A DNA stretch of 64,000 nucleotides from positions 24,171,915 through 24,235,914 of the forward strand of contig CAIIXF020000001.1 of assembly GCA_903813345.2 (NCBI GenBank), written 5' to 3'. The stretch is from Owenia fusiformis. Lineage: Eukaryota > Annelida > Polychaeta > Sabellida > Oweniidae. The position numbers were made by a program, and so were the translations under genes. The notes under the pieces are model-generated. The model had not been told where the DNA came from. It ran no database searches and saw nothing but the letters and a program-made list of their open reading frames with translations. Numbering within the stretch: the stretch's first letter is position 1; each line of letters opens with the position of its first letter. Positions 50,001-61,969 of this stretch are shown here, piece after piece.

Positions 50001-53000
50001 TTTACTGTACAGCAAATGCTAAAGAATAAGCAAAACATCCAAACTGAAATCCTAGATAATTTACTGTACGGCAAATGCTACAGAATAAGCAAAACATCCA
50101 AACTGAAATCCTAGATTATTTACTGTTCGGCAAATGCTACAGAATAAGCAAAACATCCAAACTGAAATCCTAGATTATTTACTGTACGGCAAATGCTACA
50201 GAATAAGCAAAACATCCAAACTGAAATCCTAGATTATTTACTGTACTGCAAATGCTACAGAATAAGCAAAACATCCAAACAGATACCATAGATTATCTAT
50301 TGTACTGCAAATGCTACAGAATAAGCAAAACATCCAAACAGATACCATAGATTATTTACTGTACTGCAAATGCTACAGAATAAGCAAAACATCCAAACTG
50401 AAATCCTAGATTATTTACTGTACGGCAAATGCTACAGAATAAGCAAAACATCCAAACTGAAATCCTAGATTATTTACTGTACGGCAAATGCTACAGAATA
50501 AGCAAAACATCCAAACAGATATTTATTGTACAGCAAATGCTAAAGAATAAGCAAAACATCCAAACTGAAATCCTAGATTATTTACTGTTCGGCAAATGCT
50601 ACAGAATAAGCAAAACATCCAAACTGAAATCCTAGATTATTTACTGTACGGCAAATGCTACAGAATAAGCAAAACATCCAAACTGAAATCCTAGATTATT
50701 TACTGTACGGCAAATGCTACAGAATAAGCAAAACATCCAAACAGATACCATAGATTATTTACTGTACTGCAAATGCTACAGAATAAGCAAAACATCCAAA
50801 CTGAAATCCTAGATTATTTACTGTACGGCAAATGCTACAGAATAAGCAAAACATCCAAACTGAAATCCTAGATTATTTACTGTTCGGCAAATGCTACAGA
50901 ATAAGCAAAACATCCAAACTGAAATCCTAGATTATTTACTGTACGGCAAATGCTACAGAATAAGCAAAACATCCAAACTGAAATCCTAGATTATTTACTG
51001 TACTGCAAATGCTAAAGAATAAGCAAAACATCCAAACAGATACCATAGATTATCTATTGTACTGCAAATGCTACAGAATAAGCAAAACATCCAAACAGAT
51101 ACCATAGATTATTTACTGTACTGCAAATGCTACAGAATAAGCAAAACATCCAAACTGAAATCCTAGATGATCTACTGTACGGTAAATGCTACAGAATAAG
51201 CAAAACATCCAAACTGAAATCCTAGATTATTTACTGTACGGCAAATGCTACAGAATAAGCAAAACATCAAAATTGAAATCCTAGATTATTTACTGAACTG
51301 CAAATGCTACAGAATAAGCAAAACATCCAAACCAAAATCCAAGATTATTTACTGTACGGCAAATGCTACAGAATAAGCAAAACATCCAAACTGAAATCCT
51401 AGATTATTTACTGTACAGCAAATGCTAAAGAATAAGCAAAACATCCAAACTGAAATCCTAGATTATTTACTGTACGGCAAATGCTACAGAATAAGCAAAA
51501 CATCCAAACTGAAATCCTAGATTATTTACTGTACGGCAAATGCTACAGAATAAGCAAAACATCAAAATTGAAATCCTAGATTATTTACTGTACGGCAAAT
51601 GCTACAGAATAAGCAAAACATCCAAACTGAAATCCTAGATTATTTACTGTTCCGCAAATGCTACAGAATAAGAAAACATCCAAACTGAAATCCTAGATTA
51701 TTTACTGTACAGCAAATGCTAAAGAATAAGCAAAACATCCAAACTGAAATCCTAGATTATTTACTGTACGGCAAATGCTACAGAATAAGCAAAACATCCA
51801 AACTGAAATCCTAGATTATTTACTGTTCGGCAAATGCTACAGAATAAGCAAAACATCCAAACTGAAATCCTAGATTATTTACTGTACGGCAAATGCTACA
51901 GAATAAGCAAAACATCCAAACTGAAATCCTAGATTATTTACTGTACTGCAAATGCTACAGAATAAGCAAAACATCCAAACAGATACCATAGATTATCTAT
52001 TGTACTGCAAATGCTACAGAATAAGCAAAACATCCAAACAGATACCATAGATTATTTACTGTACTGCAAATGCTACAGAATAAGCAAAACATCCAAACTG
52101 AAATCCTAGATGATCTACTGTACGGCAAATGCTACAGAATAAGCAAAACATCCAAACTGAAATCCTAGATTATTTACTGTACTGCAAATATGCTACAGAA
52201 TAAGCAAAACATCCAAACTGAAATCCTAGATTATTTACTGTACTGCAAATGCTACAGAATAAGCAAAACATCCAAACTGAAATCCTAGATGATCTACTGT
52301 ACGGCAAATGCTACAGAATAAGCAAAACATCCAAACTGAAATCCTAGATTATTTACTGTACTGCAAATATGCTACAGAATAAGCAAAACATCCAAACTGA
52401 AATCCTAGATTATTTACTGTACGGCAAAACATCCAAAATGAAATCATAGATTATTTACTGTACTGCAAATGCTATAGAATACGCAAAACATCCAAACCAA
52501 AATCCTAGATTATTTACTGTTCGGCAAATGCTACAGAATAAGCAAAACATCCAAACAGATACCATAGATTATTTATTGTACAGCAAATGCTAAAGAATAA
52601 GCAAAACATCCAAACTGAAATCCTAGATTATTAACTGTACGGCAAATGCTAGAGAATAAGCAAAACATCCAAACTGAAATCCTAGATTATTTATTGTACA
52701 GCAAATGCTACAGAATAAGCAAAACATCCAAACAGATACCATAGATTATCTATTGTACTGCAAATGCTACAGAATAAGCAAAACATCCAAACAGATACCA
52801 TAGATTATTTACTGTACTGCAAATGCTACAGAATAAGCAAAACATCCAAACTGAAATCCTAGATTATTTACTGTTCGGCAAATGCTACAGAATAAGCAAA
52901 ACATCCAAACTGAAATCCTAGATTATTTACTGTACGGCAAATGCTACAGAATAAGCAAAACATCCAAACAGATACCATAGATTATTTATTGTACAGCAAA

Positions 53001-56000
53001 TGCTAAAGAATAAGCAAAACATCCAAACAGATACCATAGATTATTTATTGTACAGCAAATGCTACAGAATAAGCAAAACATCCAAACAGATACCATAGAT
53101 TATTTATTGTACAGCAAATGCTACAGAATAAGCAAAACATCCAAACAGATACCATAGATTATCTATTGTACAGCAAATGCTACAAAACAAGCAAAATAGC
53201 TAAACAGATCTATCCTAGATATTTACTGCACAGCAAAGCAACAGAATAAGCAAAACATCCAAACTGAAAATCTAGAATATTTACTATACTGCAAATGCTA
53301 CAAAATAAGCAAAATGATACCACAGACCATTTACTGCACTATCAAACTACAGAATAAGCAAACTATTGAAACAGATAGCATAGATTATTTACAACACTGC
53401 AACAAAGTTCGCGATCACTGCAAAAAATATAAAATTACCAAAGTATCACAGCACTAATCTGTATAAATAAATAAATAAGCATGTAGACACTAAGAAATGG
53501 TTCAGACATTGAACTGACCAGCCAGTTTCTTTATTCTTGTCTGGTGACACATGTTTGCCATAGCATTCCAAAGGGCCAATGGTGAAATATCCCTTCTCCT
53601 GTTCGCTATTCCCTAGTTGTAAAAATAATTAAGATGAACTTTACAGATGAAGAAAATATTTTCAATGTTGTTAAGTTGTCACATCGTTAAATATTGTGAG
53701 TATTCCCATGAGTACATGTGCAGCTGTATAGTGAATGGTGATGTTACAAATGTAACCATGTGGTTCCTCATCTTCCTTAAATCCTGCAGAAGTTCTCATC
53801 TACAGAAGTTACTTCACCTACATGAATATCTCAAATGGTATGAATTATCTGATTTTCTACTTCTTATAATAACACATTTTCATCTCAGACCCACCTGTCT
53901 CTCCAGCAAAGATAGTATGTACAGGAAGATCTTTCTTGTGTTCAATATAGCCCTCATCAGATCTCCATACATTATCATTAGCATCGCAGTTACACACAGT
54001 GGGGGGAGGGTCAGGCAACTCAGTGCTTCTGGCGCAGGATTCATTCATATAACAGGCACAGGCCTTGCTGTCTACATCTGCACCACCCCAGTAGTACCTG
54101 CGGAAGCAATACAAGGGGTACTCAATAGTACTAATACATGTGCTTGTATGTTCATGTTAACTGAAGAATCAAAATGATATATTTACAGAGATTGAAGGTG
54201 ACATGTAAGTCTAAATGCAAGCTATGTTATGAATTTATTCTTGGCACCTTCTTGGCAAAATAACTGTTAATATAAGGATGATGGTGCATATTTTCTCAAA
54301 TGTGTTGCTAAAAATGTATTTAAGTCCAAAATGGTTTAAACCTTTGTAAACAATAGCATTTTGATCAATCACAGCAACCCATGTAGAACCCACATGGGTT
54401 GGCCCCCTTGACTATATGACTGATCCCAATTGATTTTCTCTTATTACTAAACCCCACACTTTGTTGCAGAAACCATATGACCTTTGATGCATCAGCTGTT
54501 TTTCAACCAAGGGATGTCCCTTATAGGATTAACCTATAACCAATAACTTACAAATTATTTGCAAGATATTTTTTCATTGGTATAATATGCAATTAATCAT
54601 GTACAAAATCAGAATTAATCCCTGTTTAGATGACAAACACTGCATCCCTGGTTAAAACCTTAGCAAGCTATTTAAAAGACCTTCAATCTATAAATTCTGA
54701 GAATTTGGAGTACTAATCCTTACTTTTGTATGTTTTTCCTGTTGGACCAGAATGTGTTCTTGCTTTCTACATCATAGGGGCTAGTAATGGCTGCATTGTA
54801 GCACTCCCATTTAACATACTGCCTACAGTACTCTGATCGGTCCACTAGGGCTATGACATCACTCATCTCTAAGCCATAATCAAGATCTTGTTCATATTCT
54901 CCTGGACCCTCATAACCCTGGACCTCCATTTTCTCCTCTTGATTGTGATCTGATAAATAATTTAGAGAATCAGCATTAAGGATATATATTGCACTTTGGA
55001 TCAAACATGTATTTCTTGAAACCAGAAAGGGATGCAATGGTGACAAAGCGATAATGTGACAAAGTGTCACAAGGTGTAACAATTGTTACAGACACTGATT
55101 CCAAAGCTGAATGCTTATTACAAAAAATTGTTACTTTTAACAGTATGTTACTATTTAGTGATATTTCAGTTCCAACTGGTTCAATGAGTTCAGGTTTACA
55201 TAAGTTAAGGTGGACACTATAGATGGTGTGAACAAACATCATTATACTATTCTACAAGTAAAAATCTCATACAAGTTAAGCAACTTTGCTATTCAAACTC
55301 AGTCTCTCTTTAAATGTATGTAGTGTCATTTGATGTGTCATTCTGGATGTACTTACGTAGCACCATGACTCCTACACCATCCATCATCTCCAAGTCACAA
55401 TATACAAATATAGGGCCATATGACGACTCTTCACCATCTGGATCTACCTCTGCAAGCCTGCTTTCAAGTAAGCCTCTTTCCATCAGCTCTGAACATGTCC
55501 GAGCTACAATCATATATCAACTCATGATTTCATCATAGTTTGTAATGGGCAATAATACAGGTGCATTCACTCCATAGCACTTCATTCATGATTGCAATTC
55601 CATAGCACTCCATTCAAGATTGCAATAATATTTCTAATATCAATAGGATGGTTACATTCTGGGTTGATGGGAAGAGCAGTGAAATTAATGCAAACATTCT
55701 TCTTATACTGTACTCCGGGTATTGTTCGCGTGCGATTTAATTTCGCTTTGTTCGCGAATGTAGTAAAATCGTGAACATTTATCGTCGCGAAATTTGTCTT
55801 TTAAATCCCCGGGGATTTGACCCGGGACTTTTGATATGTTTCGTTCGGTGTAAAACGCTGATTTACAGCTGATTGTGATCACTCTTTTTGTATTTGATTA
55901 TCAACAATTACTAGTATTAGTAATAGTACTATACTCTCAGACTGTATGTTCTTTTTCTTCAATATACAGTACTAGTACATTGAGAAAATGTTAACATGGG

Positions 56001-57996
56001 GTATTGTTCAATTTTATATCAACAATTGATGTACTTGCTAAGCTCATGCATATGTAAAAAGGCATGTAAGTATGTTAATATTATCGATATGGAGTTTACA
56101 GAGCTGGAGGAAAAAATTCAAATTGTGCAATCCGCGAAATGTCATCAACTCAAATCCGCGAAATTAAATAGCGTCGAAATTTACCAGGAGTACAGTATTT
56201 CAATTCTCACTTTTAAATGTAATGTAATGTACCTCTGAAATAGTTTTTTATATCTGTAACAGAATATTTTTCATCACCCACCAATCACAAAATTCAGACC
56301 ATGTTTTGGTAACTCTATGTCTTTTGGGTTTCAAACTGTAAATTAAAGGAAGTACTTTACCAGTGCTTGAGAGAAATACATACCATATGGTTCACAGTCA
56401 TAGGTGTGGCAATCCTGGGTCTCTGTACTGTTTCCTTCACATTCTTTGGTACGGTCCCCGAATGATGTGGTATTACAGTGGCGCTCCCTGGAACGGGAAC
56501 CTCCACCACATGTTGTAGAGCAAGGTGACCATGTCTCCCAACTTAACCATAGTCCTGAAACTGTTGCAAATAAAATACAATTAATAGATTACTCAATACA
56601 AACATACAATAGGTCAAAGTACAACGGCAAGCTCTGTACATACAGTCTACAGTATAGCAAAACAAACGCATGTGGTCAGCCAAAAAATACACCCAAATTA
56701 TCTTTCATGACTAATTATGTTGCATTAGTTTCATCTCAACTTTGAGAGCTTTCGATATAAGTTATTTGGAATATGTATACGCAAACTTGTATTTGTACGA
56801 GTCAGGTATAGCACAGGGGAGGAACTATGGAATACAAGGTGCTTGAAAGCCCATGATATAAGTTATTTGGAATACGTATACGCAAACTTGTACTTGTACG
56901 AGTCAGGTATAGCACAGGGGAGGAACTCAGGAAACGAAGATAGAGTGCTTTCATCTTTCAAATCACAACAAAATATTTGGCAAGTATGTAGTTTGTGAGT
57001 TCTGGTTTCAAACATTGATTACAACTGAGAAATTAATTCTGCCATTGCTGGGTTATTCACATATTAATTCCCTCGATTACATTGGATAAGGATTAGGATT
57101 ACCTTTCCAGTGATGTTTATGTCATTTAAAAGTTAGCCTTGCAGTATAAGTTTGATTGAAAAGTTATATCGAAAGCTCTCTATTAAAATTATGTACTGTA
57201 CAATGCACATGTACAACAAGCACATATAGCAATACTATGGTAACTAGAGCCATACAATGGTAACTAGAGCCATACTATGGTAACTAGGGCCATACTATGG
57301 TAGCAAGAGCAATACTAACTGACTATCAGCCACACGCTATACCAATATCTGTTTTACTCACTGTTACAGTGAAATCACTTCTTGGCATTGTACAGAATAT
57401 TCAAATCAAAGTTTAGATATACAAGAAAATAATAAAGATAACATCAAATTGCAAAATGGAATAAAAATACAATCATGTAGCTTTATATAAACATTTCAAT
57501 CAATTCAAATAAAATATGAGACCAATAACCTACTCAGACATGTTTCTGTTCCACATATCTCTGTCTGTGTGTCGGGACCATGACACTCTTCCCCATTATA
57601 ATATGGGCCATCACATGTCCTGTTACGGGTTCTGATACCTCCACCACATGTAACACTGCATTCGCTCCATAATCCCCAGGTATTGTATACACCATCAACT
57701 ACAAGTAAAATACACAAATATATGATATGAGGAAAGACAATGCAATACAGACGGTGAACACAACTTGAAGTCTGAATTTCTTTATGATTCATATGATAAT
57801 GATTTCAGGATGGTAAGGGGAGGGGGCGTACCTGGACAATGATGAGTGTTACAGTCTGCTGTCTCTTGGCTATCTCCCTCACACGGCTTTCCATCATAGA
57901 ATGGCCCTAAACAACTACGCTCTCGCTGCTTGGCTCCCCCTCCACAGCTAAGTGAGCAATCTCCCCATTGTTCCCAGTCTGCATAAATTCCATCAA
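46947..57996 (-). CDS. Secreted TSP1-repeat plus CNTNAP-like fibrinogen-domain protein (5' end not found)
   Basis: Extracellular protein, probably matrix or cell-surface. Exons read on the minus strand: TSP1 repeats at 57832-57996, 57534-57698 and 56384-56560 (each phase 1-1, one domain per exon, with WxxW and CSxxCGGG cores and six cysteines). Then the fibrinogen-like domain of the contactin-associated type: 55357-55503 (RTCSELMERG, DPDGEE, FVYCDLE), 54724-54949 (SEYCRQYVKWECYN), 53895-54097 (YYWGGADVDSKACACY, CNCDAND, LPVHTIFAGETG). It is closed by one of two phase-1 exons, 53446-53612 or 46947-47074, both carrying GPLEC(Y/H)G. Domains built from CRQY, YWGGA, CNCD and GPLECxG are typical of CNTNAP-related fibrinogen modules. 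No signal-peptide exon was recognised; it should lie between 58.0 and 61.9 kb, since another minus-strand gene ends at 61970. All boundaries are GT-AG and all phases agree. Confidence 0.86.
47075..49569. other. Intron before candidate last exon B; repeats only
   Basis: No exon recognised. Contains a degenerate direct repeat around GACATTCATGTTTACGATGCAG (47300-47640), a fragment (47795-47910) that resembles 7425-7530, and the CACTGG element at 47926-48220. Confidence 0.5.
47926..48220. mobile_element. Inverted-repeat element with CACTGGCxGATCCAG ends, 295 bp
   Basis: CACTGGCAGATCCAG at 47926 faces CTGGATCCGCCAGTG ending at 48220. Interior has inverted GGGCC-rich words. CACTG ends recall CACTA-type elements; no clear target duplication seen. 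Confidence 0.6.
49570..53402. repeat. 59-bp minisatellite array, about 60-65 units
   Basis: Unit of 59 bp containing GCAAATGCTACAGAATAAGC, AAAACATCCAAACTG and ATCCTAGATTATTTACTGTA. Variants (AGATACCATAG; TTCGG for TACGG; ATGATCTAC) recur in blocks, showing higher-order duplication. Edges below 49715 and above 53170 are decayed. Lies between the two candidate terminal exons of the TSP1 gene. Confidence 0.95.
53446..53612 (-). CDS. Candidate last exon A of the TSP1/fibrinogen-like gene
   Basis: Acceptor ACTAG at 53613-53614, phase-1 entry, then NSEQEKGYFTIGPLECYG, which completes the fibrinogen-like domain. The frame then runs through a polar stretch (HVSPDKNKETG) to a hydrophobic tail, LNHFLVSTCLFIYLYRLVL, and TGA at 53446-53448. 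The tail could be a membrane anchor or GPI signal if this exon is used to its stop; an undetected internal donor is the alternative. The stop lies about 44 bp from the edge of the 59-bp array. The domain match is visible; the tail function is inference. Confidence 0.7.
55706..56197. mobile_element. Second CGCGAA-rich element with TACTGTACTCC ends
   Basis: TACTGTACTCCGGGTA at the left faces CCAGGAGTACAGTA at the right; GTTCGCG and CGCGAAAT words inside. Same family as 5950-6275; lies in the intron between TSP1 repeat 3 and the fibrinogen-like domain. Confidence 0.65.
56747..57181. mobile_element. Inverted-repeat element with an internal direct duplication
   Basis: GAGAGCTTTCGATATAA at 56744-56763 faces TTATATCGAAAGCTCTC ending at 57181. 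Near the left end, a block of about 100 bp (AAGTTATTTGGAATA to GGGGAGGAACT) is present twice in tandem. Borders are approximate. Confidence 0.65.
57226..57310. repeat. Short tandem repeat, 21-22-bp unit, four copies
   Basis: CTATGGTAACTAGAGCCATA and variants. Confidence 0.8.
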
Positions 57997-59270
57997 CTGG
58001 AAGTAGCACAATGTTAACATTTAAACAATGACAGATGTATACTTGTATGATAAAATACATAAAACATTGACTTATTTTCAGCCACTCTGTGATGTTGTAA
58101 GAGAATGAAACTCTGAGAGCAACATTACTGGAATTCACTGTAGTCAAAAGTTGTTTTGAAGCTGATTATAAAATGATGATGTTTTTATTTAAAAATGTAC
58201 ATTTGTAGCGATAGTGGTTCAATTGTGTAAAAAAATGATGAAACCAGGAAAAATGATGAGTACAATGTATGATGCCCATGATGACAGTTTATGCTATAAG
58301 TGAAATGCCAAGCACAGTGATTATGGCAATGGTAGGATTTGTACAAGAACATTTTAGCAGACTGCCAGCTGGCAAAGCAGTTCAAGCAAAAGGAAGTGTT
58401 GTGAGATATTCATGTTTAAAATAAATTTTATCAAAGGCATGGCCAATGACAAAACTATAGTTCTCTTTCAAACATTCCTCATTTTAGATATCTTAAGCTA
58501 GAAATAGATAGCAGTTAAACATAGCAGCATAAATGGAATGTGTAACCATGCATTATCTTAGCCCAATGAGTTTACTTTTTTTTCGATGATTTAAAAGTTC
58601 AGAATGATATTTGGGAGGTGTTGTGGTGTCTCCTGACTACAGGCTTCTACATCAATCAAATGAACTATATAATATGTATCTATGTTTCAAATCAACTCCC
58701 TCTGAAATGGATGAAAAAATCAGTGCAGTAACATTTGAATTATTGCCTGAATTGAATTATTGCCTGAATTGACAGATGGAATTACTTTCAGAAAGCTATT
58801 ATCATCTGTTTCATTCCCTAAAAACTCAAGATTATCTAACTCTTCTTTCTGTCACACATCTGTTTCTATTTGCAAGGATTCCACGACCAAGGTATTCACA
58901 TTTATTTCCCTATATAAACTGGATCAGTTTGTGAACAGGCATTTGCATATGGGGAAAACATTCATAATTTTCTTATGATCTTTTAGCTGTAAACGTAGCG
59001 TCATTATTATTTAATAAGGCTAGGATAAATATGATATATAATAAGCGGGTCAAGCAAAGTGATATGACAAAAAAGCAAATATTGAGTCAAATCCTCTTAT
59101 TGCGAAACTAATTTAGAAATCATTGATTAGACAAAAGCAAATATTGAGTCAAATTTTCCCTTTGCCAAACTTATTTAAGAAATCATAATTGAAGACAAAA
59201 TTAACAGAATAATTGAGATAAATAGTCTTCAATTTATATTACACAACAGTTTAGAAATGACTTGTTCACT
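57997..59270. other. Upstream of the TSP1 exons; no exon recognised
   Basis: The missing 5' exons, including a signal peptide, would be expected here or up to 61.9 kb. No ATG with a convincing signal sequence was found on the minus strand. Confidence 0.4.
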
Positions 59271-59273
59271 TAC

Positions 59274-59288
59274 ATGGCACTCCAGGTT
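59274..59288 (-). CDS. Possible 15-nt microexon upstream of the first TSP1 exon
   Basis: An ATTTTTAG acceptor is followed 15 nt later by a strong GTAAGTG donor. If read in phase 1 it adds PGVP and joins the TTGATGG start of the exon at 57996 in phase. Only splice signals and phase support it; the repeat-rich setting makes chance likely. Confidence 0.25.
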
Positions 59289-59699
59289 CTAAAAATCGTA
59301 ATTGAAATGTTACAATTCTGCAAATCTTATCCAGTAGCCCTTTATATGATAAATGGGATGATACATGTGTTTTGATATAAATGCTCTCATTTTTTTGCAT
59401 TTATGCATTTGCAATGTAATGAAAATGCAATGAAACAAGTAAAATAATAGAATGTTTTATTTATCTTAAAACTAAATTGTTTTTCATCAATATTCAAACA
59501 AATGAAGAAGCATACATTCCAAGGAAAATAACTTGGAAACATTTATAATACTAACCTAACCAGCTAGATCTACACATAGATCTACACTAATAGACTTGAA
59601 GACATGACAATGATTACAGTACTACTGTATATGAAATATCTTGTGCTGTGAATAATAATTTATTAATTAATCATTAGTTGCCCCGGCGAAAAAGCATGG

Positions 59700-61830
59700 A
59701 ATAATTCCTGATTATTCGTGAATTATTCATCAATATTCATGTAAAATATTCATGAATAATCCACCAATGAAGAATAATTATTCATGAACTATTCATGAAT
59801 ATGCGTGATCATCAATTTGGACACTTCCCCAAAATTCTTCAAAACTGAATTACTGGAATATTCATGAATAAACTTTCAAGGACCCGTGAAGAATAAACAA
59901 GAACAAAAAAGAAAGAAATATCAAGGAATTTTTGAAGAATAAACATGAATTTATATTCCTTTTTATTCTTCACATTCTGATTCAGCAAAAATCATGAATT
60001 CTTCAAGCATATGCTTGAACATCAATTTGGATATTCTTCATTATTCTTCAAAATCCTTCTATGTTCATCATTTATTACTCATTTTTCATCATATGATAAC
60101 TAGCACACCTGCCATGAATTATTCAAGAATAAAGATGAATAAAAATTTTAATTGTCGTGGAATTTTATAAGAATAAAGAAGGAGAAATTTTTATGAATCT
60201 TTAAGAATACACAAGAATGAGCATTCATGATTTTTGACGAATAAACAAGAATTAATATTCTTCTTTATTCTTCAAATTTCTAGTAAGCAAATTCATGAAT
60301 TATTCAAGCATATGCTTGAACATCAATTTGGACATTCTTCATTATTCTTCACAATCCTTCTATGTTCATCATTTATTCCCCAAATTTTCATCATATGATA
60401 ACTTGCTCACCTGCCATGAATTATTAAAGAATAAAGATGAATAGAAATCCTGATTATCAGGAATTTTTTAAGAATAAAGAAGGAGAAATCTTTATGAATC
60501 TTTAAGAATACACAAGAATAAACGTTCATGATTTTTGACGAATAAACAAGAATTAATATTCTTCTTTATTCTTCAAATTTCTAGTAAGCAAATTCATGAA
60601 TTATTCAAGCATATGCTTGAACATCAATTTGGACATTCTTCATTATTCTTCACAATCCTTCTATATTCATCATTTATTCCCCAAATTTTCATCATATGAT
60701 AACTTGCTCACCTGCCATGAATTATTGAAGAATAAAGATGAATAGAAATCCTGATTATCAGGAATTTTTTAAGAATAAAGAAGGAGAAATCTTTATGAAT
60801 CTTTAAGAATACACAAGAATAAACATTCATGATTTTTACGAATAAACAAGAATTAATATTCTTCTTTATTCTTCAAATTTCTAGTAAGCAAATTCATGAA
60901 TTATTCAAGCATATGCTTGAACATCAATTTGGACATTCTTCATTATTCTTCACAAACCTTCTATGTTCATCATTTATTCCCCAAATTTTCATCATATGAT
61001 TACTTGCTCACCTGCCATGAATTATTAAAGAATAAAGATGAATAGATTATCAGAATTTTTTAAGAATAAAGAAGGAAAAATCGTCATGAATCTCTAAGAA
61101 TAAACAAGAATAAACATTCTCGTTTTTGAAGAATATATATTAATAAATATTCTTCTTTATTCTTCAAATTTCTAGGAAGCAAATTCAAGAATTATTCAAG
61201 CATATGCTTGGACATCAATTTTGATATTCTTCAATATTCTTCACAATCCCTCTATGTTCATGATTTATTCCTCAATTTTCATCATATGATAACTTGACAC
61301 TTTCCATGAATTATTCAAGAATAAAGATCCTTATTATCAGGGATTTCTTAAGAATAAATGAGAAATCTTCATGAATAAACATTCATGTTTTTGATGAATA
61401 AACAAGAATTAATATTCTTCTTTATTCTTCAAATTTCTAATCAAATTGATGAATTATTCAAGCATATGCTTGAAAACTAATTCTTAAATATTCATCGGTA
61501 ATTCTTCAATTTTCAAACTTCCAGTCACTATTGAGTTCCCAAGAATAAAGATGAATAAACATTCAGGATTATTATTATCACTTTAGAATAATGAAGAATA
61601 AATTCTTCATGAATAAACAAGGATTCCTTTATGATTTTTAAGAATGAAAATATTTTAAAGAATAAATGATAAAAACTTACCTCATTTCTTTTTACTGAGT
61701 TATTCATGTATATGCATCATGGGTAGTAATCAGAAAATGCTTCATTATGCATCACCTCAATTTTTTATCTGATGTTTGCACTTTCCCTGAGTTTCTCAAG
61801 AATAAATATGAATAAAGAATAAACAATTCA
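59700..61830. repeat. Satellite with units of about 300 bp, rich in GAATAA/TTATTC
   Basis: The landmark CAAGCATATGCTTGAACATC recurs near 60005, 60305, 60605, 60907, 61197 and, changed, 61458. Spacing is 260-302 bp. Each unit carries palindromes (CAAGCATATGCTTG, ATCATATGAT, AATTCATGAATT). The flanks 59700-59950 and 61560-61830 have the same words without clear units. Confidence 0.88.
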
Positions 61831-61969
61831 ATTGAAGTTACATAGAACTGCTTTATATTATTCTTAACAAATACTGTCAAACTACAAAATGAGTGTCCTT
61901 CTACAGGAAAGTTACAAAGTTACAAATACAAGTGTCTTGTCAAGTTGCAAATACAAGTGTCTTACGCAT

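Noticed and set aside
50429-50635. 68-codon open frame in the 59-bp array
   Set aside because: Array by-product; 59 bp is not a multiple of 3 and the frame ends by chance.
49570-53402. CRISPR-like regular repeat
   Set aside because: Units are contiguous with no unique spacers, and the genome is animal; it is a minisatellite.
53647-54177. 176-codon plus-strand open frame
   Set aside because: Antisense of the fibrinogen-like exon at 53895-54097.
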